Of a stretch of DNA of 64,000 nt, positions 10,698 to 22,339 are shown piece after piece (the first letter of the stretch is position 1; every line of letters starts with the position of its first letter). The translations under genes and the position numbers were made by a program. The notes under the pieces are model-generated. The model saw only the letters and a program-made list of their open reading frames with translations, ran no database searches and had not been told where the DNA came from. The stretch is from Acrasis kona (Eukaryota > Heterolobosea > Eutetramitea > Acrasida > Acrasidae), in NCBI GenBank assembly GCA_026419775.2, contig JAOPGA020001235.1, positions 124,001-188,000 on the forward strand. The letters run 5' to 3'.

Positions 10698-12766
10698 TCA
10701 TTCCATGCCAAAAACCAATAACCCAGATTTAATCGACGGTTTCGTGCTCAAGATGTAGTTCGATTTTTCAATAGATGTATAAAAAAAAGCATCTCCACCA
10801 ACACCATGTATTACAACAAGAGAATCTCCACAAATTTCTACCTCAAGAAAGCTCATCCTTCCAACAACGTTATAATCTCTAACGACTGCTACAAATTCTA
10901 CTTTTAGAATGGTTCCAAGGTTCATATCAACATCCCACTGTTTGTAAAACTTACTGTCCAAGTTCTTCCAAGTAGCAATCGGTAGGTATAACGTCTTTCT
11001 ACCTAACGCTCCGGTGACATGTATATTTATTAGCGAGAGGTCACCTACAAAGTCCTCCGCTTGTTTTGGTTTATTGATTTTACATATAATAGTAATATAA
11101 GTACTTCTTTTGGTCTCGCTGTTCTTAATACGAGCACATCCTTCTCCATCAAGTTTGTTTTGGTCAAAATTGTAGTCGAATATCTTCCCTTGAAAATTAT
11201 CTACTATTATCAAATTGGTTAATCCCCACTTCGATAGTGAGGTTTTTATAGATGTGGTACCAGATACTCCCTTATTATCGCATAATTTAATATCGCCGGT
11301 GAAGGATTTAACAGTAGGTAGTTCTTGAACAATAGCATAATTTTCATCAACAGTGGATGAGAAATTTACATACAGGGAGGTTGTGAAGTTCGAAAATTTG
11401 TAACGCTCTTCGAAGTATCTAGGCTGTGAAGAAGCAGATAAATCACTAAACAGAAGTTGATAACCGAAAGGATAGCGCGTATCTGTACTTTTCTCAACCT
11501 GTAAAAACAATAAATACCTGGACGTCTTATTGTACGTTTCGTAAAATTCATGCTTCTTTCCTAATACGTTATCGACCGCTTCATGCCAAATTTCCTTAAC
11601 ATTATAGCCTTCAGCATTTTTCCAATTTAATGGCAACAAATGCTCTATCAAGGACAGATTGTATCGAATAGGTACTGGGAGTAGATCTGAAAGTTAATAC
11701 GTTAAAAAAGATATTTCATACCGGTTGTCTTAGCCCAATCTCCCCAGCTTCCATCAATCGGGCCAAATCCTCCTGGAGCTCCACCGTATGTAATAATTAA
11801 AGTCTTTGATGAGTTAGTTTCAAAATCCTTTTGAGAATCAACAGAAGATGAATAAGACCGACTGTAATCAGCGCTAGCACCAGCTGATACACCATAACCT
11901 GAAGCGGAAGCGCCAAAAGATACTTGAGCAAGATTATCCAGTTCATAAGAAGACTTTGTAGATGAGAAGGAGGAGTCAGTAACAACTGTTTGTACCAACT
12001 TGCCGCCCAAAGATGCCTGGGAGTAAAAATGAGAACCATACAAGTTCACTAGTCTGTAGTAATCTTCCTTTTTCGTTCTATACAGGTCTTGCACAAACTG
12101 GGGGTGAAACGAACAGAAATCCTCCTGGTCTATGATCGCTTCTGTAGTTTGACATTCAGCTGTTGTGACGAGAAGCACTCCTGACTTCCTACCAAGTGCA
12201 TCTTTAGCAGCTTTAACGCTTTTTTCCATGGAAAACATCGCCTTCGCTGACGCTCCGAAACCTTGGAAAGTGCCCCCTGCCTCTGCTCCTAAACTAAGCC
12301 CGCTTTTCTCCATCAGGGATATGGCGTACGCCTGAGAACTTCTAAATGTTTCCGTGCTTGTTGTGAATGAGCAAGAAGGCATCGAGTTAACGTATAGCTC
12401 GTCTGGAACTGCATACGTATTACCTCTGTATGTATCTTGTAGCTTGGTAGCAGTGTCGAAATCCTCCTCGTAACAAAACAAAAATATAGGATACTTGGAT
12501 GTATCACCAGCGAATAAATCAAACCCATAAGTAAGTTTGTCTAATCCAGGGACGCGCCAAAACATCTTGTTGGACATAAGTTGCCCAATTGTATCATCAC
12601 GTACTGGTATTCCCCCTTGCAAAGCACCAAGTGGTGGCGCTTGGTTACATACCCGTTTGTTAAGCCAACAATCAATCGTGTCAATAGATTGACAGTGATT
12701 TGTGCTACTACAGTAGTTAAAACATATAACAAGCATGAATAGAAACATCGGTGCTTGGTTGTGCAT
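10698..12766 (-). CDS. Secreted MACPF-domain protein, 677 aa
   Basis: Two exons, 11722-12766 and 10698-11686, joined across a 35-nt intron. The ATG at 12766 is followed by a signal peptide (MFLFMLVICFNYC). A Cys-rich stretch leads into a membrane attack complex/perforin domain covering about residues 60-350. The family signature appears as NLYGSHFYSQASLGGKL (about residues 241-257), and a Gly/Ser/Ala-rich strand region follows at about 285-310. The second exon (about 330 residues) is a beta-rich C-terminal region I do not recognise. MACPF proteins form ring-shaped pores or act in adhesion and development; in amoebae they have been linked to attack on phagocytosed bacteria and to surface functions. 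Which applies here cannot be told. Confidence 0.9.
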
Positions 12767-13185
12767 TATGCTTTTTAACTTTTACAATTATTAATAGTAT
12801 TTATTTTTACATATGGCTCGAAACGACTTATACCAGTTCACATACAATTTACATAACTATCCTTGTTTCAGGTTAATTGATATTCAACTTAGCTTGGATA
12901 GATCTCATCTATAAAGTATATAGAAGTATTTAGGACTACTCTTGAATTGGAAATAAAGGGAAATATTTAACATGATCCAACAACATGAGTTACATGACTG
13001 TAACTTCCACAACATTGATGTAGTTTTATACGTGTAATTCCCCAAGACGTAGAGGTGATGAAGTAATCTGATTGTTCTAGTTGTATAGGTATTGAACAAT
13101 TTAAAATTAAATTCTACCATTATTTTTTTAGAACCTTTATTGTAATTTACATACATTCCAAAGACCAGAAATATTTCAAAGCAGA
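12767..13185. other. Intergenic region, no gene seen
   Basis: About 420 bases upstream of the MACPF gene and downstream of the SET gene. AT-rich, with no convincing open frame. An 83-codon minus-strand frame here has no protein-like composition. Confidence 0.6.
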
Positions 13186-14897
13186 TTAAGTTGTTCTTAT
13201 CTGTTCAGCACTATTCAACTTTAAACACATCCTCTTCTCCAGCTTTGTATGAAACAACTTGACTTGCCCCTGCGTGACCAAATCTAGATCGGCGTGCAAC
13301 TTTTGTAAGTCTGACAACGACAACGTGCAATAAACTTGAAACTTATCTTTCGAATAAACGTGGTTGAGTATATATATTACTCGACCAGCAGCTTTACGCT
13401 TAGTCACCCAGTTCGACATCTGTACGTTTGTTTTCGTCTCGTTCGACTTACTCACAAGCTGATAAATCATTCGAGTACATGCGCCGCACTTTTCATTTTT
13501 GACTTTATCTTCCACATCACAAACATGAATGTTACGGTCGAGTATAACATATATACAATACCACATTAAATTTGTACTATATGATTCTACTTTCTTACAA
13601 CATGCGATGCATAGGAGTGCACTGTTCTTATCTGCTATATTCTAAAGTTTTAATATACTAGAAACAGTGTACTTACTTCAACTGACGTCAACATGTTCTT
13701 CACATGTTGCTGAATTTTTGCATCAGCGACATCTTGTTTCAGAAGCTGTAACTTGTCCAGACATTTGTCTAATCGGTCAGCGGCATCCTGTTCCACATAT
13801 ATCTTGCAGTAGGCGCTATTGCAGTGACAAATTTGTACGTATTGAGATCGACCACGCTCCCAAGAGTAATTTATAGTAATTTCCTCTCCAGCCTCAACCT
13901 GTCTGTTTAATACAAAGACTACGGCCGGGAAGTGATCTGTTATCATGCTGAAGAATTATGGTGAGAGGGCTGGAGGCGAAAGAAGAGGTACGTACCATTG
14001 ATGAATTTCTGCATTCGGCTCACAGCTATGATTAGAATAGTACGCTTTACATCTGTATTCTTCACAGTCAATCTCGTAATCCCCAAAAGTCATCCTAATC
14101 TCGCGGGTGTCTGTTGATTTCTTCCTGACCACTCCAAAATAGATTATGTAACTGCCTTTTTGGAGTTGTTCAGTAGCAAAGAGACCGTCGCCAACCTCTT
14201 CATTAACTCTGTTCACAGTACAATCGTCCACAAAATTCTACAATACATTACTAAATTATCGCTTACAAACTTACAAATTTGTTTTCGCTAACTTGCTCTA
14301 ATGTACTTGAGAAGTATGGTTTATCAAAATCATACCCAATCGCCTCCTTGTTATAGAAGCTGATGTCAATTACTTGTCTGTGTTTAGTTTACATTCAATC
14401 TGAACAGCACCTTACCATAACACTCTAAAGCTTTGCGGTTGGTAACATGTTTGGGCGCCTTAAAATTTTCATCGCGAAAGTCAGGTGCACTATTATTTCG
14501 TTGTCGTTTTTGACCGGTCTTCTTAATCTCATAAACACGTGATTTATCGACTTGATTTCCATTCAATTCTTTGGACGCGCTACCACCCAATTAATCAGTG
14601 TTGACTTTAGGCTTACGTTTGAGAGCTTGAAGATTTTTTTGGGGAGCCTGGTCTAGAATTACGTAATTGAGTTGGTTCTAGGGTCAAAGATTCACTTTGA
14701 GAAAACTCTGTGGTTTGAGTTATATGATCGTTTCCCTCCAAGTTTTGATCCTGCGCCAAATCGAGATTTATGATGAGTTCAACCTCTACATTTTCAATAC
14801 CCACTGTGCTCACCACTCTTATCCGCGCGCTTGTCTCCTTCACTGAAATTAGTTCTAGTGTTTTAACAAATTGGTTGACATGTTCTATTGTTGCCAT
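13186..14897 (-). CDS. SET-domain protein (putative lysine methyltransferase), 503 aa, six exons
   Basis: Exons (minus): 14617-14897, 14416-14579, 14275-14372, 13996-14237, 13677-13947, 13186-13641; introns 37, 43, 37, 48 and 35 nt; total 1,512 nt including stop. The SET domain spans about residues 185-305: DGLFATEQLQKGSYI, then YYSNHSCEPNAEIHQ (the NHSCxPN box, S-adenosylmethionine pseudoknot), then EEITINYSW with the catalytic-site Tyr, then a post-SET-like Cys cluster (ICHCNSAYCKIYV). A second Cys pair region (LLCIACCKKVES; KCGACTRM) begins the last exon and could bind zinc. The N-terminal 180 residues are low-complexity and basic. Such enzymes methylate histones or other proteins; the substrate cannot be told. 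Confidence 0.88.
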
Positions 14898-16463
14898 ATT
14901 GGAAAATTTGCTTCTCCACTAGAAGCAAACTATTTTAAGATTGAAATTGTAAGAAACAATAAAAAAACTCAACTCAGGGGTCTGTTGGACATTTGATTTC
15001 TGGCTAGAAACGGTGAAACCATTAAAGCACATTTAAAATCAAACGATCAAGACGATACCCCAGTCCAACCATTGCCCTATATAAACACCACAAACCTTAA
15101 AATTTGACCAGCCCAAGTCCATTAGCTAGCTCACACAATTCCAACTCAAGTCCGTCCAGTAACTCAACAAATACACAAGCAACAGGAAGTCCAAAGACTG
15201 GATCCCAACTCCTAAGTCAGAATTACCACCACATTACAATCAACGTCAAACGTTATGAGACCAAAGAACAAACTCAGACGAACCTCCAAGACAGCCATAC
15301 TACTGCAACAAGTAGCAATAAATGACAAATAAATCAGGGAGACCAACCAGATTCGGCATTGAACTCGAATGAAAATGCAGAGCAAACCTCCCCGAAACCT
15401 TAAATCCTTCTACCGGAACATGTCCGAGTCATATCCGTTAAATAAAACACAAAACGTATGAGAATAAACAAATCTGTATTGCAACTTTCTATACACAAAG
15501 ACTAATGAACAACACAACAAACACACCAAATAAAACTACGATAAATCATGGAAGTCCTAATGTTGATATCCACTCTGACGCCAACAGAGTGAAAAGGCTC
15601 ACAAGAATATCAGGAAGAAACGCGAATGTTACTTTTTAAAGATATGGCTATTGAGGAGAATGGCGGAGGTATTGACAATACAGTGACTAGGTTTCTGATC
15701 ATCCCTGAAGTCTTATTGTTCACCAAGATTGTATTCGATAGGTTATTAACCACCATCAAGTCAATTGGGAGGCAAGTCAAAGAACGAAGCAGCTTATAGC
15801 ACGCAGTACAACAATGCAAAATACAAACGCAACAAAAGAATTTATACGGCATACTTCTTCCGTATATTTATTAACTTAGTTCCGCTCAAATATAAAGGCC
15901 CGGCCGACTCATCATCCTGGACAAAGAACAAGGAATGCATTTCTACTTTTGAGAGCAGATACACTCAGCTGCAACAAGAAATCCTCTCAGGGTCACCTCT
16001 ACATCTCTCCCAATAACTCCTCACCCTTACATCGCATTGTCCCAAAAATCACATCCTCGATTAAACACTTTCAAAAATCAAATCACTGTTTAGGAGGGTA
16101 TACATGCTTTGGTCACGAATTTTCAAAAATAACTTGGAGTTATGTTTTTAGTGCACAAACGACACCACAATAATGTAATCTCAGTTTCCCAACGAGACAC
16201 ATCCATCCCTGAAAGAGCAATCGAACCTTACTAAATATCAAAATCCACTCAACAACAATCATTAAGGTCGTTCGATCCATTCCCCTATTTGTCGGTTTAA
16301 TAAATTTGCTCTTTATCTTCATTGACAATGGAAGGGCAAGTAGAAAGGATGGGAACGCAAGGCATTCGAGTTGAAAAGGATGCAAGATTTTACCACTGTA
16401 TGAGTTCAAACTAAAAATATAAGTTTTCGTGCCATTACACAAGTTTTATTCACTTTTACAAGT
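14898..16463. other. Gene-poor region with decayed coding remnants
   Basis: Several short plus-strand frames read like fragments of protein: about 15110-15324 (Ser/Asn/Gln/Thr-rich), 15507-15640 (NVDIHSDANRVKRLTRISG, then a stop) and 15627-15800 (MAIEENGGGIDNTVTRFLII, then a stop). The last two are adjacent and would join after a small frameshift near 15637. They suggest an old pseudogene or retroelement, but I cannot name it. No intact gene is visible, and 16011-16463 shows nothing. Confidence 0.3.
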
Positions 16464-19169
16464 TTAAAAAGCAATCACAAATGTTTTAATTTCCAACGGT
16501 TCATATATGCAATCGAGAGTAGACGTGTTAACATGCTTTAATCCATTCAGACTTCTTTCTGAAAAAGACTGCTCCTTACTACTAAACAAGCCCGATAACC
16601 TTACTTCCTCCTTACCTTCTTGACTTAAATTTACAGCTCTTATCAAAGTGTACTCAGTGTTGTTTTGTTTTGTTTGTTGTAAGCTCAATAAGTGTGTATT
16701 TGAAGAAAATTCTCTTGTTAAAGACAGTGTTGGTGAAACAAACAACGTCTGATTGGCAAATTGATCGCCTTGCCGATAAGTAGAAACATCAACAGGGTTA
16801 TTAAGCCGATACGCCATACCTACACAGGCATGTTGGTTGTCATCCAATAACAATCTCAGTCTTACAGCATGCACACTTTGGTCGTTCAATTTGTGTCCAA
16901 CTCCTCTATTATCATCTTGTGCTCTTCTATGTATCATTATTTCTATAACACCATCCGCCATACTTGCAACACCTTTGCTTGTGTTTGTAAATATTGTAAG
17001 TCGGCGGTTATTGTCCTTGATACTAGCATAATACACCATTGGGAAAAAATTAACAGCATTAGGGTATAAATCAGACTCAATATCGTTAGGGGTGTACTTT
17101 CTTGTTCGGTTTGTACTAAATAGCCCATTGTTGTCGGTATATAAAGTACCTTTTGAGGCGATATCTGTGTGAAAGCGTACAACAATTTCTCTATCAAATG
17201 GAACAACTCCAACAACTATATCTAGGTCGATGATAGAGCTCATTCCACAGTTTGAATGTTCTTCAAATTTATAAACAGTAGTGGTAGTTTTTAAAAAGGA
17301 GCTGTGTGTTTCATAAACTTCAGATTGGACAACCCCATCAACAAATTCTGTTTGATTAGAGAATGAGTTTAATAGAACAGGGTCTCTATAAGCACTTCTG
17401 AAAATATATGCGCCCGACAATTGAGAATCGTCTCCTTTATAACCATGATAAGCTAGAAATTCGACTCCAAGTCTCATTTCAACATTGAGTTTCTTGTTTC
17501 TCAAAGATTGGACTTTGAAGTTACTATTGTATTGTAGCTCAATATTACTATTTGATAAATGTATTAAAGGCAATTTTATAGTGTTTAAATTTAGAGAAGA
17601 TGTCTCTACAATTGAAATTCTGAAAAAATTAACTGATAAAGGTTGAAGGCTGTAGGTAGCTACAGTTAATTTATATAGATCACCGATCCGAGATATTTGA
17701 TAGGATTGCACTCCCATTACATGTAATAAATTAGTATTAACTATTAATGTCACAGTTTCTTGTCTTGACCAACCTAAGTTATTATAAATAAAGACAACTA
17801 CCTCATCTCCTTTTTCAACCTGTCCTAAATAAACAACCTCATTAGTAGTGTATTTCACATTTATGCTGTGAGTTAAATTAGCTAAAGATCTGATACTTTT
17901 GTTTATAATAGTAAAAGCATTGAACATACTAGTATTCAATAATAGCATGTATTCTAATTCAACAAAAGGAACTTGAGTTCCTGTAATCGCATCGTGGTGC
18001 TGACATAAACCTACAGATTTTCTTAAATTATCCAAGGTTGTGTAATCTTCATCAATAAAAATCTTTCTTCTTGTAATTTTTATTATTGAATATAGCGTCT
18101 CACACGTTCGTAATACACGTTCAGCTTCACGAATTTTTGATTTCAAATTTGGCTTTGAAGTATAATACCCAGTCCAGTAACTATTATAATTGTCTGCATA
18201 AGGAAAAAAATCACCTTGAATAATTGGAAAATTATCATTAACGATTGATGATTCGGACACACTTGCAAAATAATCTGAAATCTTGGAGTATTTTACCTCT
18301 ATTTCTTCTTTATAATGTATGTTAATATATTGAATAATTTTATTCATGTTGTTAAAGTTTCTTTCATTTCTAAATTGAAAATCATTTCCAAACGGGAAGC
18401 TAATATGGCGAGTTCTATAGGCTTTGCTATGATCTTTAGCAAGTTTAATAAGTTCGTTAGAAATATCATGGAGGTAACCATCTGTAGGTTGTTTATCGCC
18501 TGAATCAAAATTAAATCCATATGGTGAACCGTAATGATCATACATAACATGAGTAAATATTTCATTTTTTTCATTATTTCTGCTTGGATGATAGCGCCAT
18601 TTAAACTCTAATGTTTTGTCAATTTTAAATTTTTGTTTCAATTCAAAATGAATGCGATTTATAACATAATACTTTTGATTAAACAAGTTGTTCAACATTG
18701 CACTCACAGAACCATGACCAAATACATCAATAGACCACCCAACTTTTGGCAAATATTGCTCCCCAAAAGTATTTGAGATGAAGTGATGACCAAGTGTAGT
18801 TTGATCAATCATAGCGCTGTAAGTTGTTATGGCATCGTCATGCATGACCCAGCCCCCATTTACAAATTCGAATTGTCCTCTTTCTAATATTAATACGAAA
18901 TTTGTTTTACGCTTTGCACTTGCAAGGAGCCACCATTTTTGAAAAAAGACCTGCTCAGACCAAACAAAACGTAAAGCCTCATCTTTGATCAAGCTGTCTA
19001 TAATTGTATTCAAAATTGTTTCTACCCGTTCTGAATAATACCCCTCCACTGTGTTAATCCAACCAGGATCACAGTGCGAATGCGGTATAATGTGAACTAC
19101 AACAGGGGATGATTGAACGAAACAAACTCCTAAAAGTAAAAATACGTGAATTATAGATATAGAGGTCAT
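16464..19169 (-). CDS. Alpha-mannosidase, glycoside hydrolase family 38, 901 aa
   Basis: A single long minus-strand frame. The ATG at 19169 gives a signal peptide (IIHVFLLLGVCFVQSS). The catalytic domain starts at once with HSHCDPGW (zinc-binding His and Asp), followed by GWSIDVFGHG (catalytic nucleophile Asp, about residue 145) and QHHDAITGT (third metal-site His, about residue 400). The C-terminal half has the beta-sandwich regions expected for GH38. The length is close to lysosomal alpha-mannosidases (about 1,000 aa). There is no visible transmembrane anchor other than the signal peptide, which favours a soluble lysosomal or secreted enzyme over a Golgi mannosidase II. It releases alpha-mannose from N-glycans. 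Confidence 0.95.
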   Translation of the reverse strand: MTSISIIHVFLLLGVCFVQSSPVVVHIIPHSHCDPGWINTVEGYYSERVETILNTIIDSLIKDEALRFVWSEQVFFQKWWLLASAKRKTNFVLILERGQFEFVNGGWVMHDDAITTYSAMIDQTTLGHHFISNTFGEQYLPKVGWSIDVFGHGSVSAMLNNLFNQKYYVINRIHFELKQKFKIDKTLEFKWRYHPSRNNEKNEIFTHVMYDHYGSPYGFNFDSGDKQPTDGYLHDISNELIKLAKDHSKAYRTRHISFPFGNDFQFRNERNFNNMNKIIQYINIHYKEEIEVKYSKISDYFASVSESSIVNDNFPIIQGDFFPYADNYNSYWTGYYTSKPNLKSKIREAERVLRTCETLYSIIKITRRKIFIDEDYTTLDNLRKSVGLCQHHDAITGTQVPFVELEYMLLLNTSMFNAFTIINKSIRSLANLTHSINVKYTTNEVVYLGQVEKGDEVVVFIYNNLGWSRQETVTLIVNTNLLHVMGVQSYQISRIGDLYKLTVATYSLQPLSVNFFRISIVETSSLNLNTIKLPLIHLSNSNIELQYNSNFKVQSLRNKKLNVEMRLGVEFLAYHGYKGDDSQLSGAYIFRSAYRDPVLLNSFSNQTEFVDGVVQSEVYETHSSFLKTTTTVYKFEEHSNCGMSSIIDLDIVVGVVPFDREIVVRFHTDIASKGTLYTDNNGLFSTNRTRKYTPNDIESDLYPNAVNFFPMVYYASIKDNNRRLTIFTNTSKGVASMADGVIEIMIHRRAQDDNRGVGHKLNDQSVHAVRLRLLLDDNQHACVGMAYRLNNPVDVSTYRQGDQFANQTLFVSPTLSLTREFSSNTHLLSLQQTKQNNTEYTLIRAVNLSQEGKEEVRLSGLFSSKEQSFSERSLNGLKHVNTSTLDCIYEPLEIKTFVIAF

Positions 19170-19752
19170 CAAGGAAAATTTTGAAAACGGGTCAACTAAA
19201 CCGAAGAATGCCCAAAAGACCGTATTCTTATGTTATGGGTTGGTTGTATCATGCTTAGATATTTCCTTTATCATCAAAAACCCAAGGCACTTGATACATT
19301 GTTTTAATGCGGTGCTTGAACATTCACCACATATTCTTGTGTTCGCATTAATATTATGGAAACACTGTTTTGGATAAACTAAAGTTGTAGGACAAGCATA
19401 GCTGATTGGCATCAAACAAATTTACGGCAATGTTTGACAAAATTCCGGTTGTATACATCCCGCGGAAGCCTCATCCAAATGGTCTTATGTCGTATCGATG
19501 TGTGGTGAGTTGGTGAGTTCGCGAAAAAAAAGTTTGTACTGAAAGTGACCCTAAAAAACAATAAAATCGTGTTCGTTTGTTATGTTTTGAATGTTTTACT
19601 GACTTGCAAAAATTATTGATTTTGCTGAAAGATTATTAGATACATAAAGGATCTTTGTAACAGATATCTCCAATATCCTTTACAAATCTCGGTATCTCGG
19701 TTATGTTATTGAAGCGGATTGGACGAAATTATACCAATTTTAGACGGTGAGT
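19170..19752. other. Divergent promoter region with a possible transposase scrap
   Basis: This 583-bp gap separates the divergently transcribed mannosidase and sedolisin-like genes. On the plus strand 19430-19516 gives a short protein-like piece (MFDKIPVVYIPRKPHPNG) that resembles a fragment of a DDE transposase but is too short to assign. On the minus strand 19415-19233 encodes 60 residues with two CxxC pairs (CGECSS, CIKCLG). Neither can be supported as a gene. Confidence 0.3.
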
Positions 19753-21093
19753 ATGTCGACCATGGGTATTATTGTGTGGCTACTATGCACTGTGGCACTT
19801 TGCTATGCAGGATGCTCCAAGGATGTAACCTTAGAATACGATGATAGCAAAATAAAAGTCAGTTCAAAATGTTTTGTTGAAGCGAAAAAAAAATGCGTTG
19901 CTAACGAAGACACGAAGGAAGTTTCTACTCTTGATTTTCGTGGGGAATCTATTGATATAGATATATTGTGTTGGAAGTCTTTCATTGAAGAATGCGCAGT
20001 GGAGGTGGATGTTGGACGTGATAACGCAGTCACACCTAGGCATTCCAAGTATCTGGCTGAACCACAGATCATATACGCTCGCTCCCAAAAGGAAAACATT
20101 CATGAAAAGCTTTATTCAGAGTACTACATTACTCCAAATCAACTACTATCCTTCTACAACATTAACAGCCTTTCAAAAATATCTGAGAATAAGCCGGTCA
20201 TTGCTATAGTTGTCGCGTACGGATCTTCCAACATTGAGTTGGACTTGTCAGTATTTAACAACCACTTCAATTTGCCAACATGCCAAGTTGCCGGCGGGTG
20301 TCTAGAGATTGTTAATCAAACTGGCGGATCTCAGATCTCATATCAAGATAAGGCTCAAGATTGGGAACTCACCACTGCTACCACTATAATGTATGCTCAT
20401 TTGATAGCTCCTGCAGCAAAGAAGCTGCTAGTTGTAGCAAAAGATTCTAGTTTTGCCAATATTATTGCTGCCCTAACCTATGCAAAAGACAATTCTGGTT
20501 ATGTTTGTATGCCTTTTGGAGTTAAGGAGTCTATCCTTTATAAACCATATGACAGCGTTTTTCAAGGAGATACTTCTTTCTTCGCATCAAGTGGTAATAC
20601 TGCTGGCGAAGTTTATTTCCCAGCGAGTTCTCCGAATGTGATAGCTGTTGGAGGGACAACCATTAACAGGTACGCTGACTTGTCTTTATTATCCGAAACA
20701 ACCTGGCGTCACTCTGGAAGTGGATGCTCCTCTGTGTTCAATTCTGGTTTTGCTCAGGTAGGACGCATATTTGATGAGTTAAAGTGCTCGGGACGTAGAA
20801 TTGTTCCTGATGTATCATACTTGGCTGACAATGAGACAGGTGTGTTGGTATATAGCACATCCTCCTGCACAAAGTGTGAAGGTTGGTATGTTGTCGGTGG
20901 TACAGCTCTATCTAGTGTTATAATGGCTGCAAAGTCTGCGTTAACTGGACTAAAAGTAGATAGCTCTTATATTTATAGTAAAGATACAGTTTATAGAGAC
21001 ATTTTATTTAGCAATAATGGAATTGATGCGAACTTTGGGTTCGACAAGTCTTCGGGTATGGGAGTATGGATTGGCCATAAAAAATTTGATTAG
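19753..21093 (+). CDS. Sedolisin-fold (S53) pseudo-protease, 446 aa
   Basis: Signal peptide (IIVWLLCTVALCYAG) after the ATG at 19753 (a GTG at 19747 was not used). About residues 110-446 follow the S53 fold: IAIVVAYGSSNIELDL, AHLIAPAAKKLLVVA, FASSGN, YFPASSPNVIAVGGTT, VPDVSYLAD, GWYVVGGTALSS and the C-terminal calcium-site region RDILFSNNG...GFDKSSGMG. The catalytic positions are changed. The Asp of the ExxxD pair before AxxLAP reads Thr, the oxyanion Asp of SGDSG is Asn (SSGNTAG), and the nucleophile Ser of GGTS is Ala (GGTALS). The usual S53 propeptide is not recognisable in the first 110 residues. A secreted or endolysosomal non-proteolytic homologue is likely; its role is unknown. Confidence 0.9.
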   Translation: MSTMGIIVWLLCTVALCYAGCSKDVTLEYDDSKIKVSSKCFVEAKKKCVANEDTKEVSTLDFRGESIDIDILCWKSFIEECAVEVDVGRDNAVTPRHSKYLAEPQIIYARSQKENIHEKLYSEYYITPNQLLSFYNINSLSKISENKPVIAIVVAYGSSNIELDLSVFNNHFNLPTCQVAGGCLEIVNQTGGSQISYQDKAQDWELTTATTIMYAHLIAPAAKKLLVVAKDSSFANIIAALTYAKDNSGYVCMPFGVKESILYKPYDSVFQGDTSFFASSGNTAGEVYFPASSPNVIAVGGTTINRYADLSLLSETTWRHSGSGCSSVFNSGFAQVGRIFDELKCSGRRIVPDVSYLADNETGVLVYSTSSCTKCEGWYVVGGTALSSVIMAAKSALTGLKVDSSYIYSKDTVYRDILFSNNGIDANFGFDKSSGMGVWIGHKKFD

Positions 21094-21707
21094 TACATAG
21101 AATTTCAAGGATACCTTTGATTCAATGGGGCTCAATAAATGTCTTTGTGTCCATCCTGCTTTATTCATGCCAAACTGCTTGGAATTACTCCAAAAATCTA
21201 GATTTTTTTTATGGGTTGTAAGTTGTGGCTTACAACACTATATAATTGCTGTACAGCACACAGGATTCCAGGCCACATGCAAGCGAGCAATTTTGAATTT
21301 ATCTGGGCTGTGTACCGAAACGTTGTAATGTGGTTGAGTTGACCTGATGTTCACAGGAACTACCATCATTATCATCGGTTATACCTACTCTATTATTCTT
21401 CACTTGAAAAGGTTTTCGGAGTGCTCCTCTTAGAGAACTATTTAGTAACATCATTTAAAATAAAATAAAATTTTGGTGATCATTAGAATCGCATATAGCG
21501 TGCATTACATTCAACAAAAACATTAATACGTTTAAAACAATGTATTAGGAGACATTAATATATCAATGACTCCTACCAAAATCACACTTTCATCACGGTT
21601 TACATTGAATTGAAAAGAATGTGCTCCAATAAACCAAACTTTAAAAAAACAATATTTGTTTCGATATATTGATTACATACGTATCACCCTTCCAGTTTTG
21701 ATGGTTT
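21094..21707. other. Intergenic region, no gene seen
   Basis: AT-rich sequence downstream of the sedolisin-like gene. A 67-codon plus-strand frame at 21125-21328 has no recognisable features. I see no RNA gene or repeat. Confidence 0.55.
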
Positions 21708-21995
21708 CTAGAACATTAGCATTATTAAAACTCCCCCAGTACAGGCTTCTATACATCTGGAAAAACTTTCTGCTCCCAAATACACAAGTTGTTTATTATC
21801 ACGCACTAATAGTTGGGTATTAGAATAAACAGATTTCCCATTCAATGTTTCAGGCATTGTGGTGTTCTTAAACGGACCGAACATACTGACCAACTTTTCA
21901 TAAGCATGTATAATCTTGGGATCGGTAACAAAATATTCAAAATGTTTCTTCTTTGCAATCTTATTAACCTTATTTAGCGAACAACAATCCAGCAT
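21708..21995 (-). CDS. Hypothetical small protein, 95 aa
   Basis: An ATG-initiated minus-strand frame encodes KVNKIAKKKHFEYFVTD, GPFKNTTMPETLNG and a Cys-containing hydrophobic end (EACTGGVLIMLMF). The composition is protein-like but no family is recognised. It may be an exon or a remnant; no flanking splice sites stand out. 21996-22339 holds nothing further that I can support. Confidence 0.32.
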   Translation of the reverse strand: MLDCCSLNKVNKIAKKKHFEYFVTDPKIIHAYEKLVSMFGPFKNTTMPETLNGKSVYSNTQLLVRDNKQLVYLGAESFSRCIEACTGGVLIMLMF

Positions 21996-22339
21996 GGCTA
22001 ATAAGAAATAGGTTTGAAGATATATAGTGGTAGGTCTGGCCGACGTACAGGTGCGACTCTTTTAGCTGGTAGTGGAGATGCGAGATTCGGTGAGGTCCAG
22101 GAGTAATCAATCATTTTAATTGGATCCCCTCAACGTATTTACTCTGAAATTCAATAAGTGATTCATGTATTACACTAAACATTAACTGGTCTTCTAAATA
22201 TTCTAAAAGTTTCAGAGTACGAACGAGTTTCAATTACCTCTAACGGCGATGAAGAATCATCATGGTCATCTTGTGGTACAGCAAGATTAATTTTCAAACT
22301 TAGGATACTTTTAATAATTCTTCATACTCTTCTTTTTAA

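Noticed and set aside
16140-16442. 100-codon minus-strand frame just downstream of the mannosidase
   Set aside because: No domain, and the composition is not convincing; may be 3' UTR.
19233-19415. 60-codon minus-strand frame with two CxxC pairs
   Set aside because: Too short to assign, has no good context, and lies in a divergent promoter. Could be a transposase zinc-finger scrap but cannot be supported.
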